DNA of 64,000 nt from CAYOOP01 sp964405685 (GTDB lineage Bacteria > Pseudomonadota > Alphaproteobacteria > Rickettsiales > SXRF01). The position numbers and the translations under genes were made by a program. The stretch covers positions 1 to 64,000 of the forward strand of contig CAYOOP010000007.1 in assembly GCA_964405685.1 (NCBI GenBank). The letters run 5' to 3'. Positions 1-7,402 of the stretch are shown one piece after another (the stretch's first letter is position 1; each line of letters begins with the position of its first letter). The notes beneath the pieces are model-generated. The model made no database searches, was not told where the DNA came from, and was given only the letters and a program-made list of their open reading frames with translations.

Positions 1-174
1 TTCGACGAGGTGGTGGAAGAAAAAGGCGTGAAAGTGTTGATTGATCCGAAAGCGGTGATGTTCCTGATCGGCACCGAGATGGATTTCGAGCAAGAAAAAC
101 TTAAAAGCGGCTTCACCTTCAAAAACCCCAACGAAAAAGGGCGGTGTGGGTGTGGTGAATCGTTCCATGTTTAA
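1..174 (+). CDS. iscA: A-type iron-sulfur carrier IscA, 3' part only
   Basis: This is the C-terminal 57 codons of a HesB/IscA-family protein; the 5' end lies outside the window. The frame is open from base 1 and ends at TAA 172-174. The tail contains the Cys-Gly-Cys motif (GRCGCGESF) that binds the Fe-S cluster or iron in A-type carriers, and the upstream part has the LIDPKA and GTEMDF segments typical of the family. It carries Fe-S clusters from the IscU scaffold to apo-proteins in the cytoplasm. hscB, hscA and fdx follow, so this is the isc operon. The last 45 bases (130-174) are repeated at 281-325 with only synonymous differences. Family assignment is firm; IscA versus a close paralogue rests on context. 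Confidence 0.9.
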   Translation, partial: FDEVVEEKGVKVLIDPKAVMFLIGTEMDFEQEKLKSGFTFKNPNEKGRCGCGESFHV

Positions 175-180
175 AGTATC

Positions 181-279
181 GTCATCCCGGACAAGCGAAG
201 CGCGATCCGGGATCCAGTTCTTTTCATATCTGGATCCCGTGTCGGTTCCTCGCGCTTACGCGCTCGGGCACGGGATGAC
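181..279. repeat. Family D palindromic repeat (copy 1)
   Basis: The element starts gtcatcccgg and ends cgggatgac, so its ends are inverted repeats. Inside are gatccgggatccag and ctggatcccg, a second nested pair. Related copies with the same gtcatcc/ggatgac ends occur at 7311-7397, 24555-24635, 25771-25822, 30269-30335, 41523-41645 and 48996-49083. Such dispersed hairpin elements are common in alphaproteobacterial intergenic regions. Here it separates iscA from the duplicated iscA tail. Confidence 0.8.
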
Positions 280-280
280 A

Positions 281-325
281 AACGAAAAAGGGCGGTGTGG
301 GTGTGGGGAAAGTTTTCATGTGTGA
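281..325 (+). pseudogene. Second copy of the iscA 3' end (remnant)
   Basis: These 45 bases encode NEKGRCGCGESFHV and a stop (TGA), exactly the C-terminal peptide of the iscA copy ending at 174. The two DNA copies are identical for the first 26 bases. They then differ only at synonymous positions: one Gly, the Ser, the Phe, the Val and the stop codon. There is no start codon or upstream A-type domain, and family D repeat 181-279 lies between the copies. It may be what is left of a tandem iscA paralogue, or the original iscA end displaced when the repeat arrived. Some of it overlaps possible upstream start codons of hscB. Confidence 0.7.
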
Positions 326-329
326 GGAA

Positions 330-405
330 GATGTAAAGATGGGAAGATATGAAGATGCGACGACAAAAACTTCTTCTCATCCTCACATCCTCACATCTTC
401 ACATC
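330..405. repeat. Imperfect inverted repeat at the 5' end of hscB
   Basis: A 28-base arm at 330-357 pairs with 378-405 with about five mismatches, separated by 20 bases. Each arm is itself made of the short unit gatgtgaag or variants of it. The structure lies inside the reading frame upstream of the J domain of HscB, so it either supplies an N-terminal extension (with TSSHP repeated in the peptide) or sits in the leader if translation starts later. It directly follows the duplicated iscA tail. Confidence 0.6.
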
Positions 406-839
406 CAGACCATTTTAGGTTGCTTAGGCTAGAGCAAGATTTCTCCCTTGACCCCACCACCCTCGAATCCGCCTATTTTGCGGCACAACGCCAGTATCAC
501 CCGGACCGTTTTGTAAATAAAAGTGCGGAAGAAAAGCTCGCCGCTGCGCAGAAATCTGCAGATATCAATGAGGCATATAACACGCTGAAGCACCCACTCT
601 CCCGCGCGCAGCATTTGCTTGCACTTTCCGGCATCAATGCGCTGGAAGGTGCAGATAACGCGACGCTGATGGAAATGATGGAATTGCGCGAACAGATGGA
701 AGCGGGCGAAATGCCGGATATTACTGCGTTGATTGCTGCGTGTGAGGAAAACCTTGCCAAAGCATTTGAAAAAAATGATCTCAGCCTCGCAAAATCTTTG
801 ACCATGCGGCTTAGTTATTTGTATAAGATGACACCTTAA
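339..839 (+). CDS. hscB: Fe-S assembly co-chaperone HscB
   Basis: A J-domain protein of 166 residues that delivers IscU to the HscA chaperone and stimulates its ATPase. The J domain begins near residue 24 (HFRLLRLEQDFSL), with the HPD tripeptide in QYHPDRF near residue 50. The C-terminal three-helix domain follows (LREQMEAGE, then NDLSLAKSLTMRLSYL). I chose ATG 339 because AGGAAG lies eight bases upstream; ATG 318 and GTG 297 are in frame but fall in the duplicated iscA tail. The first 20 or so residues are encoded by an inverted repeat and are not part of the family fold. It lies in the isc operon, upstream of terC and hscA. Confidence 0.9.
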   Translation: MGRYEDATTKTSSHPHILTSSHPDHFRLLRLEQDFSLDPTTLESAYFAAQRQYHPDRFVNKSAEEKLAAAQKSADINEAYNTLKHPLSRAQHLLALSGINALEGADNATLMEMMELREQMEAGEMPDITALIAACEENLAKAFEKNDLSLAKSLTMRLSYLYKMTP

Positions 840-840
840 T

Positions 841-907
841 CGTCATTGCGAGCGTAGCGAAGCAATCCAGCACTGGATCGCCACGTCGCTACGCTCCTCG
901 CGATGAC
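841..907. repeat. Family C palindromic repeat (copy 1)
   Basis: The element begins cgtcattgcgag and ends ctcgcgatgacg, an inverted pair, with gcgaagcaatccag inside. It starts one base after the hscB stop codon. Copies at 23676-23755 and 32145-32233 share these ends and the gcaatccag core. It forms a long hairpin between hscB and terC and could terminate transcription or stabilise the mRNA end. Confidence 0.8.
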
Positions 908-929
908 GCTACATTGGATTGGAGCAATC

Positions 930-1691
930 ATGACCCTCGATCTCATCGCCAGCTTTTTGACGCTCTCCCTGCTCGAAATTGTGCTGGGGATTGATAACCT
1001 GATTTTCATCGCGCTTTTGTGCGATCAACTGCCGCCGCAGATGCGGTTTAAAGCGCGGCTGTTTGGCCTGGCGCTCGCACTCATCATGCGCGTGGCCATG
1101 CTGTTTAGCCTGTCGTGGATTATGAAGCTCACCGAGCCGGTGTTTAACATCAGCGCGCTTGCGGTGTCGTGGAAAGACATGCTGCTCTTTGCGGGCGGCT
1201 GGTTCCTGATTTGGAAAGCGGGTAAGGAAATGTGGGCGGATGCGCGCGGCAAGGGTCACGGTGACCACAAAACCACCAAGTCCTACACTTCGCTCGGCTC
1301 AGCGGTTCTTCAAATCCTCATCATCGATTTCGTGTTTTCGTTTGATTCGATCATCACCGCCGTGGGCTTAACCGACAATCTCGGCGTAATGGTAGCAGCA
1401 GTTGTTGTTTCCATGATTGTGATGCTCTTTGCTGCCGGCAAAATCAGCGAGTGGCTACACAAATTCCCCACGTTCAAAATGCTGGCGCTGGGGTTTGTAT
1501 TGGCGATCGGCGTGCTGCTAGTGTTCAAAGGCGTGCATGTCTACATCGATAAAAACTATCTCTACTTCGCCATCATCTTCAGCCTCTTCTGCGAGGTGCT
1601 AAACACCATGGCCGCCAATGCCCGCAAGCGCGCCGCACTGAAAGAGGAACTCAAAATCCACCGGCATGAGGCGGCGGTGGAGGAGGAGTGA
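930..1691 (+). CDS. TerC-family integral membrane protein
   Basis: A protein of 253 residues with about seven hydrophobic segments. The family's two acidic membrane motifs are present: EIVLGIDNLIFIALL near residue 12 and DFVFSFDSIITAVGLTDN in the middle. TerC proteins are linked to metal efflux (manganese, calcium) and tellurite resistance; the exact substrate here is unknown. ATG 930 is chosen because GGAG at 921-924 is well spaced; a start at 903 would lie in the family C repeat. The stop overlaps the hscA start (TGATG), so the two are probably co-translated. A membrane metal protein between hscB and hscA is unusual. Confidence 0.88.
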   Translation: MTLDLIASFLTLSLLEIVLGIDNLIFIALLCDQLPPQMRFKARLFGLALALIMRVAMLFSLSWIMKLTEPVFNISALAVSWKDMLLFAGGWFLIWKAGKEMWADARGKGHGDHKTTKSYTSLGSAVLQILIIDFVFSFDSIITAVGLTDNLGVMVAAVVVSMIVMLFAAGKISEWLHKFPTFKMLALGFVLAIGVLLVFKGVHVYIDKNYLYFAIIFSLFCEVLNTMAANARKRAALKEELKIHRHEAAVEEE

Positions 1692-3472
1692 TGCAACTCC
1701 TTCAAATCCACGAACCCGGCCAGACGCCGCTACCGCACGAGGGTGGTAAAGCTGTTGGCATTGATCTGGGGACGACGCACAGTGTTGTTGCCGTGTCTGA
1801 TGGCGGTATTGCGCAAGTGTTGCGCAATATTCACGGCCATGCGCTGGTGCCATCGGTGGTGTATTACGGCGATCAACCCGCCGTCGGCTTTGCTGCCAAA
1901 GCGCATTGGGATAAAGGTGATCCGCGGGCGGTCGCTTCCATTAAGCGCTATATGCACGATGCGGGAACCAAACACCCAATCGGCAAAACGCCGGTTGAGA
2001 TCTCCGCCGATATTTTGCGTGAGATGAAACATATCGCCGAACGTGCGCTGGGGAGCGATGTCACGCGTGCGGTAATCACCGTGCCCGCTTATTTTGACGA
2101 CAGCGCGCGCCAGGCTACTAAAGACGCTGCAAAGCTCGCCGGGCTGGAAGTGCTGCGCCTCATCAACGAACCCACTGCCGCTGCGCTTGCTTACGGATTA
2201 GATAATGCCGCGGAAGGCATTTACGCAATCTATGATCTCGGCGGCGGCACGTTTGATGTGTCGCTCCTCAAGCTCGAAAAAGGCGTGTTCCAAGTGCTCG
2301 CAACCGGCGGCGATACACATTTGGGTGGTGATGATTTTGACACGCTCATAAACTCCCTCCCCCGCAGGGGGGGGGCTGGGGAGGGGGCATCCACGGCACA
2401 ATCTCAAAGTGTTGAGCAAGTCAGCCCCCCTCCTAACCTCCCCCCTATGGGGGGAGGAACGGCGCGCACCATCAAAGAGCGCCTTTCCACCGAAACGGAA
2501 GTAGAAGGCATCATGCGTTCTCAATTTGAAACAGCCATTGCGCCTCTTGTTGAACGCACCATCAGCGTATGCAAGCAAGTATTGGCGGATGCAAAACTCA
2601 CTCCTAAAGGCGTAAAAGGCGTCGTCCTGGTGGGCGGATCTACGCGTGTGCCACTCGTGCGCAAACGTGTGCAGGAATTTTTCGGCAACCCACCCCTTAC
2701 CAATGTGAATCCCGACGAGGTGGTGGCACTCGGCGCGGCGTTGCAAGCCGAAAACCTCACCCAAGGTTCGGATAATTTATTGCTGGATGTGATTCCATTG
2801 TCGCTCGGGTTAGAGACGATGGGCGGATTGGTTGAAAAAATCATTCACCGCAACACGCCAATCCCCATCACCGCCACACAGGAATTTACGACCTATCAGG
2901 ATAATCAAACCGGCCTCATCATTCACGTTTGCCAGGGCGAACGTGAAATGATTGGCGATAACCGTTCACTCGCAAAATTCGAACTCAAAGGTATGCCGCC
3001 GCTGCCCGCTGGCATTGCGCGTGTGAAGGTGATTTTTACGGTCGATGCGGATGGCTTGCTGACCGTTTCCGCTGAAGAAAAAACCACTGGCACCGTGCAG
3101 GCGATTGAAGTGCGGCCATCCTACGGCTTAGCACCCGAACAAATGGAAAAAATGCTCTATGAAAGCATGGAGCACGCCAAAGAAGACATCATGAAACGCC
3201 TGCTCGAAGAAGTGAAAATGGAGGCGGAGCGTTCATGCATCGAAGTTGAATCTGCCATGAAGGCAAGCCCAGAGGTGTTGCAGGCCAATGAAAAAACGCT
3301 GATCGAAGCGCAATTGCGCTATGTGCGCGAAGCTATCAAGGAAGAAGACCGCGAGCGGATTGATATGGAAGTTCAGCAGCTTGGTCAGGTGGCTTCAGCA
3401 TTCGCCGAACGTAGGATGAACGCGCAGATAGGGCTTGCACTTTCCGGTAAAAGCATTAATCAGGTGCAGTAA
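1691..3472 (+). CDS. hscA: Fe-S assembly chaperone HscA (Hsp70) with in-frame insert
   Basis: A specialised Hsp70 that releases Fe-S clusters from IscU with HscB and ATP. The nucleotide-binding domain has GIDLGTTHS, the adenosine and phosphate loops (YDLGGGTFDVSLL) and VVLVGGSTRVP. The substrate domain follows from about residue 370 and ends in helical lid sequence. Between GGDDFDTLI and TARTIKERLS there is a foreign peptide of about 37 residues (NSLPRRGGAGEGAST... to PPNLPPMGGG), encoded by the family A palindrome 2351-2460. It replaces part of subdomain II normally found there. Total length is near normal, so native residues seem to have been lost. ATG 1691 overlaps the terC stop; GTG 1688 is an alternative. 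fdx follows after 2 bases. Confidence 0.93.
   Translation: MQLLQIHEPGQTPLPHEGGKAVGIDLGTTHSVVAVSDGGIAQVLRNIHGHALVPSVVYYGDQPAVGFAAKAHWDKGDPRAVASIKRYMHDAGTKHPIGKTPVEISADILREMKHIAERALGSDVTRAVITVPAYFDDSARQATKDAAKLAGLEVLRLINEPTAAALAYGLDNAAEGIYAIYDLGGGTFDVSLLKLEKGVFQVLATGGDTHLGGDDFDTLINSLPRRGGAGEGASTAQSQSVEQVSPPPNLPPMGGGTARTIKERLSTETEVEGIMRSQFETAIAPLVERTISVCKQVLADAKLTPKGVKGVVLVGGSTRVPLVRKRVQEFFGNPPLTNVNPDEVVALGAALQAENLTQGSDNLLLDVIPLSLGLETMGGLVEKIIHRNTPIPITATQEFTTYQDNQTGLIIHVCQGEREMIGDNRSLAKFELKGMPPLPAGIARVKVIFTVDADGLLTVSAEEKTTGTVQAIEVRPSYGLAPEQMEKMLYESMEHAKEDIMKRLLEEVKMEAERSCIEVESAMKASPEVLQANEKTLIEAQLRYVREAIKEEDRERIDMEVQQLGQVASAFAERRMNAQIGLALSGKSINQVQ
2351..2460. repeat. Family A palindromic element inside hscA
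   Basis: A 110-bp element running from aactccctccccc to ggggggaggaac, built of two C-run/G-run hairpins flanking a more variable middle. Closely aligned copies are found in glmS (58690-58799, minus strand) and gshA (48122-48230, opposite orientation to its gene). The frame stays open through it, and the first codon of the element (AAC) is in phase with hscA. In glmS the element has the same orientation and the same phase. Confidence 0.88.
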
Positions 3473-3474
3473 TT

Positions 3475-3813
3475 ATGCCCAAAATGACCTTTGTATACAC
3501 GGATGGAAAAGAGCAAGTGGTGGATGCGCCTAACGGCATTTCCGTGCTCGAAATCGCGCATAAAAACAGCATTCCGCTGGAAGGCGCGTGCGAAGGTTCG
3601 CTCGCGTGCTCAACCTGTCATGTGGTGATTGATCCGTCCTGGTTCGGCAAGCTCGATGAAGCGACCGAAAACGAAGAAGACATGCTGGACCTCGCTTTCG
3701 GCCTCACCCATACCTCGCGCCTGGGCTGCCAAATCATCATGTGCGATGAGCTCGATGGTCTCAAAGTTGCGCTACCCTCGGCGACGCGCAACATGATGGT
3801 AGATAAAAAATGA
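3475..3813 (+). CDS. fdx: ISC-type [2Fe-2S] ferredoxin
   Basis: An adrenodoxin-like ferredoxin of 112 residues that supplies electrons for cluster assembly on IscU. The four cluster ligands are visible as Cys39, Cys45, Cys48 (GACEGSLACSTCHVV) and Cys85 (RLGCQII). Length and spacing fit the Isc ferredoxin family. The start lies 2 bases after the hscA stop and the stop overlaps the next gene by 4 bases, so it is in the middle of the isc operon. Confidence 0.95.
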   Translation: MPKMTFVYTDGKEQVVDAPNGISVLEIAHKNSIPLEGACEGSLACSTCHVVIDPSWFGKLDEATENEEDMLDLAFGLTHTSRLGCQIIMCDELDGLKVALPSATRNMMVDKK

Positions 3814-4058
3814 CCATCGAGGACGAGCGCCTCAATACCTTAACTGAACTGGAACGTAAAGCTGTCGAACACTATGTCGAAGGGCATGTTTTTCTCGCAC
3901 AAATTGCGCCGTTAGAAAGTCGGGATTTTCCGCTGACTTCGGAAGAGCTAAGGCAGAGCATACTTGAACAGGCACTTCAGAAAGTGCAACAGTGTGTAAA
4001 AATCTATCAAGATGAGATTAAAAAAGGTCCAGGTGCCGGTGGCGGGCTGACCAGGTAA
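3810..4058 (+). CDS. Small unknown protein at the end of the isc operon
   Basis: An 82-residue acidic protein whose ATG overlaps the fdx stop (ATGA), so it is probably co-translated. It is largely helical by appearance (LTELERKAVEHYVEGHVFLAQIA) and ends in a short glycine-rich tail. It occupies the place where iscX is often found, but I see no clear IscX likeness. I do not recognise the family. A role linked to Fe-S assembly is inferred only from the overlap. Confidence 0.7.
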   Translation: MTIEDERLNTLTELERKAVEHYVEGHVFLAQIAPLESRDFPLTSEELRQSILEQALQKVQQCVKIYQDEIKKGPGAGGGLTR

Positions 4059-4139
4059 ATCCAAACTTTACTAAACCACTAACCACTAGCCATCTAATTC
4101 TTTTTCGGTTATGCATTTCCTCTCAAATCGGAGGAATTT

Positions 4140-5510
4140 ATGGACGACCTGAAACCTGATACTATCCAGCTTAAAAAACGCGGTGGAAAATCGAAAAAAA
4201 TCTTGGCCATTGTAGTGCTGATTGTAGCGCTCGGCGCGGTTGTTATTCCCGGGCTTGATATTCTCACCAAAAAAGTCGTGGTGCAGGAGCTGCAAAACAT
4301 TGCGGACCGCGCGGCAGCAGATGCGAAAAAAAGCAACGCTAGCGCTACGCTGACTTATGACGAAGTACGCATGGAAGGCAGCCCGTTTAATCGCAAAGGC
4401 GTTGTCGTTAATCCGAAATTTGAATATATACGCGCGGGAATGTTGGGCGGCGAGGAAAAAACCAGCGTGAGCACGCCTTCAGCGATTGTGATGTCTAAAT
4501 CGGTAAAACACCGCGATTTTAGCATTGTGCTCCCTGAACCGATCAGTGTTGGCGTCAACGGCGAAACGCGTTATACGGTAAGCTTTGCAGCGCCTGCGGT
4601 TGCAAGCTCCTCTCACCCGGTAGTAGACGGCGTCAACCTTACCCGCCAGCAATTGGTGATCCCAGGTAAAGTCACCATTACGGCACTTAAAAACCAAGCC
4701 GATGGTAAAGATACGGTGATCAATGTGTCGTTTGATGCAGACCACACCATTATGGCGCAAGCGTCCGATGATGGAAAAATTTCCGAAACGGCTCTCAAAC
4801 TCTCTAACGTGAATCTCTCGACCGAAGGCGAAAGCATGGATACTGCAAGCCTGCAATTCACCTCAAGCGATAAGCCGGGTGCCAACGGTGAACAGGTGTT
4901 TGACACCAAGCTTTCTTTAAGCGATTTCGGCTTCAAAACGCCGACGCGCGAAGGCGGCCCGTATAATTTTAACGTTAAAATGAGCGGCAATTACACGGTG
5001 CCTTCAACACCGGAAGAAAAACCAATCGCGAAAACCACGATTGAAGACATCAGCCTGACGGCGAAAGACTACGGCATTAAATTGACCGGCACGGTCGAGC
5101 GTAACCCGAATGATCCGCTGCCACTCGGTTCTGCCGATGTCACGGTGACCAACTTCGCCGGCATTCGTGATCAAAAAGTCTTTGGCGAGCAATATACGCC
5201 GGTTCTGGCAGATGCATTGGCACTGATTGCCGCGCAACAACCGGCGGATTTGAGCGATGTGACGTTCAAAGTCACCCGCGAATCCATGGGCACGGTGACG
5301 ATTGGTCAGACGACGTTTGAACAATTGGTGGCGATGGTGATTGCGCGTAATGCCGCAAACGTCGCGACTAATCCTCCGCCACTGCCTGCACAGGGCGCTA
5401 CCCCGCCTGCTGATGCGGCACCAGAAGCGCTTGTGCCACCAGCAGCACCGGCACCTGAAGCCCCCGCTGCGCCTGCAGCTCCGGCAGCGCCTGCGGCACC
5501 CACCCGTTAA
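4140..5510 (+). CDS. Membrane-anchored protein of unknown function with Pro/Ala-rich tail
   Basis: A 456-residue protein with a basic N terminus, one hydrophobic segment at about residues 22-40 and a long, mostly beta-like region rich in Thr, Ser and Val. This suggests an N-terminally anchored periplasmic protein. The last 70 residues are almost only Pro, Ala and Glu. The start at ATG 4140 follows a strong GGAGGAA site. Its stop overlaps the start of the M3 peptidase gene (TAATG), so the two are likely translated together. I do not recognise a domain. Confidence 0.75.
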   Translation: MDDLKPDTIQLKKRGGKSKKILAIVVLIVALGAVVIPGLDILTKKVVVQELQNIADRAAADAKKSNASATLTYDEVRMEGSPFNRKGVVVNPKFEYIRAGMLGGEEKTSVSTPSAIVMSKSVKHRDFSIVLPEPISVGVNGETRYTVSFAAPAVASSSHPVVDGVNLTRQQLVIPGKVTITALKNQADGKDTVINVSFDADHTIMAQASDDGKISETALKLSNVNLSTEGESMDTASLQFTSSDKPGANGEQVFDTKLSLSDFGFKTPTREGGPYNFNVKMSGNYTVPSTPEEKPIAKTTIEDISLTAKDYGIKLTGTVERNPNDPLPLGSADVTVTNFAGIRDQKVFGEQYTPVLADALALIAAQQPADLSDVTFKVTRESMGTVTIGQTTFEQLVAMVIARNAANVATNPPPLPAQGATPPADAAPEALVPPAAPAPEAPAAPAAPAAPAAPTR

Positions 5511-7306
5511 TGGCGAAGGCGAAGCCATCTGCCAAGCTTGGCCGCTTACCGGAGTGGGATTTTTCTGCGCTCTATTTGAGCATGGATTCACCGGCGCTCG
5601 CCAAAGACATCAAGCGTGCTGGAGTGCTTGCGGACGCGTTTGCTAAAGCCTACACCGGCAAAGTCAGCACTATGGAGGGCGATGCGCTTGCGCATGCGGT
5701 TGGAGACTACGAAACACTGCAAGAAACACTCGGCAAAATCAGTTCCTATGCACAACTCCTATACGCTAAGAAAATGAGCGATCCGGCGGTCGTGCAGTTC
5801 TACCAAAACACCCAAGAAACGCTGACCACGCTTTCAACGCGCACACTGTTTTTCACGCTCGATATTAATAAGCTGAGTGATGCGCGCATGCAGCAACTGC
5901 TGAAATCCAAAGCGCTCGCGCGTTATGTGCCATGGCTGCGCGATGTGCGTTCGTGGAAGTCTTACCAGCTCTCTGATGAAATGGAGCAGTTGCTGCTCGA
6001 AAAACATGTAAGTGGCGTGGCAGCGTGGAACCGTTTGTTTGACGAGACCATTACGGCGCTTCGTTTTCCTCTCGGCAAGAAAATGCTGACTGAACCGGAG
6101 GTGATGGAATTGATGAGTGGGAAAGACGGCGATTTGCGAAAGCAAGCGGCGCTTTCTATCGGCTCCGTATTCAAGGAAAATGCGCCGCTGTTTACGTTGA
6201 TCACCAACACGCTCGCCAAAGACAAGGAAGTGGAAGACCGTTTTCGTAAATTAGAAGCGCCGATCTCCGGCCGCAACGTGTCCAACCAAATTGAAGACGA
6301 AGTAGTAGAAGCCTTGCTTTCTGCCGTCCGCGAAAGTTATGCGGAAACCGCGCACCGCTACTACAAATTCAAAGCCAAATGCTTCGGTAAAAAAGCACTC
6401 GACTATTGGGATCGTAACGCGCCACTGCCGTTTGACGATGATCGCTTGTTCAAATGGGAAGAAGCGCAGGAACTGGTGCTTTCCTCCTATCGCGCTTTTT
6501 CACCGCGGCTTGCGGATGTCGGCGCGCAGTTTTTTGACCATGGGTGGATTGATGCATCCGTGCAGCCCGGCAAATCCCCCGGCGCGTTCGCACACCAAAC
6601 CGTGCCCTCTGCGCATCCATTTTTGCTCCTCAACTACCAGGGTCGTAACCGCGATGTAATGACGCTGGCGCACGAGCTCGGCCACGGTGTGCACCAGGTA
6701 CTCTCCGCGCGGCAAGGCCAGCTGATGTGCGATACGCCGCTGACACTCGCAGAAACTGCTTCCGTTTTTGGTGAACAACTTACCTTTCGCGAACTCTTGA
6801 AGCGCACCCAATCCCCCCAAGCACGCGTTGCGTTGCTGGCGTCTAAAGTCGAAGACATGCTGAACACGGTGGTGCGCCAGGCGGCGTTCTGCCAGTTTGA
6901 AATTTTGCTGCACGATGCGCGGAAGAAAGGCGAGCTTTCAACTACCGACATCAACGCGCTGTGGATGAAAGTGCAGTCCGAAAGTCTTGGCCCTGCTGTT
7001 AAACTGCACGGTGATTATGGCTATTTCTGGAGCTACATCCCCCACTTCATCCACTCACCGTTTTATGTGTACGCGTATGCGTTTGGCGATTGCCTGGTGA
7101 ATGCGCTTTATGCAGTATACGAGCGCGAGGCAGAATTAGGGCGAGCGAAGCAATTTGAAGACAAATACATCGACATGTTAAAAGCCGGCGGCACATTGCG
7201 CCACAAAGAACTCCTCGCACCCTTTGGCCTGGATGCCAGCAAACCCAGCTTCTGGAAGCAGGGGCTTAATATTATTAGTGGGATGATTGATGAGTTGGAG
7301 GGGTAA
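5510..7306 (+). CDS. pepF: M3-family metallopeptidase, oligoendopeptidase F type
   Basis: A 598-residue cytoplasmic zinc peptidase that cleaves short peptides. The zinc motif HELGH is at about residues 388-392 (MTLAHELGHGVHQ), followed by the downstream glutamate ligand in LAETASVFGE. The N-terminal helical part resembles the oligoendopeptidase F domain and the length is normal. The start codon overlaps the upstream stop by one base. A family D palindrome follows the gene and separates it from the convergent bactofilin gene. Confidence 0.92.
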   Translation: MAKAKPSAKLGRLPEWDFSALYLSMDSPALAKDIKRAGVLADAFAKAYTGKVSTMEGDALAHAVGDYETLQETLGKISSYAQLLYAKKMSDPAVVQFYQNTQETLTTLSTRTLFFTLDINKLSDARMQQLLKSKALARYVPWLRDVRSWKSYQLSDEMEQLLLEKHVSGVAAWNRLFDETITALRFPLGKKMLTEPEVMELMSGKDGDLRKQAALSIGSVFKENAPLFTLITNTLAKDKEVEDRFRKLEAPISGRNVSNQIEDEVVEALLSAVRESYAETAHRYYKFKAKCFGKKALDYWDRNAPLPFDDDRLFKWEEAQELVLSSYRAFSPRLADVGAQFFDHGWIDASVQPGKSPGAFAHQTVPSAHPFLLLNYQGRNRDVMTLAHELGHGVHQVLSARQGQLMCDTPLTLAETASVFGEQLTFRELLKRTQSPQARVALLASKVEDMLNTVVRQAAFCQFEILLHDARKKGELSTTDINALWMKVQSESLGPAVKLHGDYGYFWSYIPHFIHSPFYVYAYAFGDCLVNALYAVYEREAELGRAKQFEDKYIDMLKAGGTLRHKELLAPFGLDASKPSFWKQGLNIISGMIDELEG

Positions 7307-7310
7307 ACCC

Positions 7311-7397
7311 CGTCATCCTCAGCGAGGCATTGCCGAGCTGGGGATCTCGTAAAATGGACAAGGTCCCCGACGGCGCTAAGCGCCGCCGAGGATGACG
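7311..7397. repeat. Family D palindromic repeat at a convergent junction
   Basis: The repeat begins cgtcatcctcagcga and ends gccgaggatgacg, forming a long hairpin. It lies between the 3' ends of the M3 peptidase gene and the bactofilin gene, which converge here. It probably serves both genes as a terminator. Confidence 0.75.
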
Positions 7398-7402
7398 TAA
7401 AT

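Noticed and set aside
2351..2460. Sequencing or assembly error in the G/C runs of family A
   Set aside because: Three separate genes carry aligned copies and all frames are intact on both sides, which error would not produce.
5290..5508. Pro/Ala tail of the 4140-5510 protein as another inserted repeat
   Set aside because: It is a plain low-complexity Pro/Ala/Glu run without palindromic ends or likeness to families A-D.
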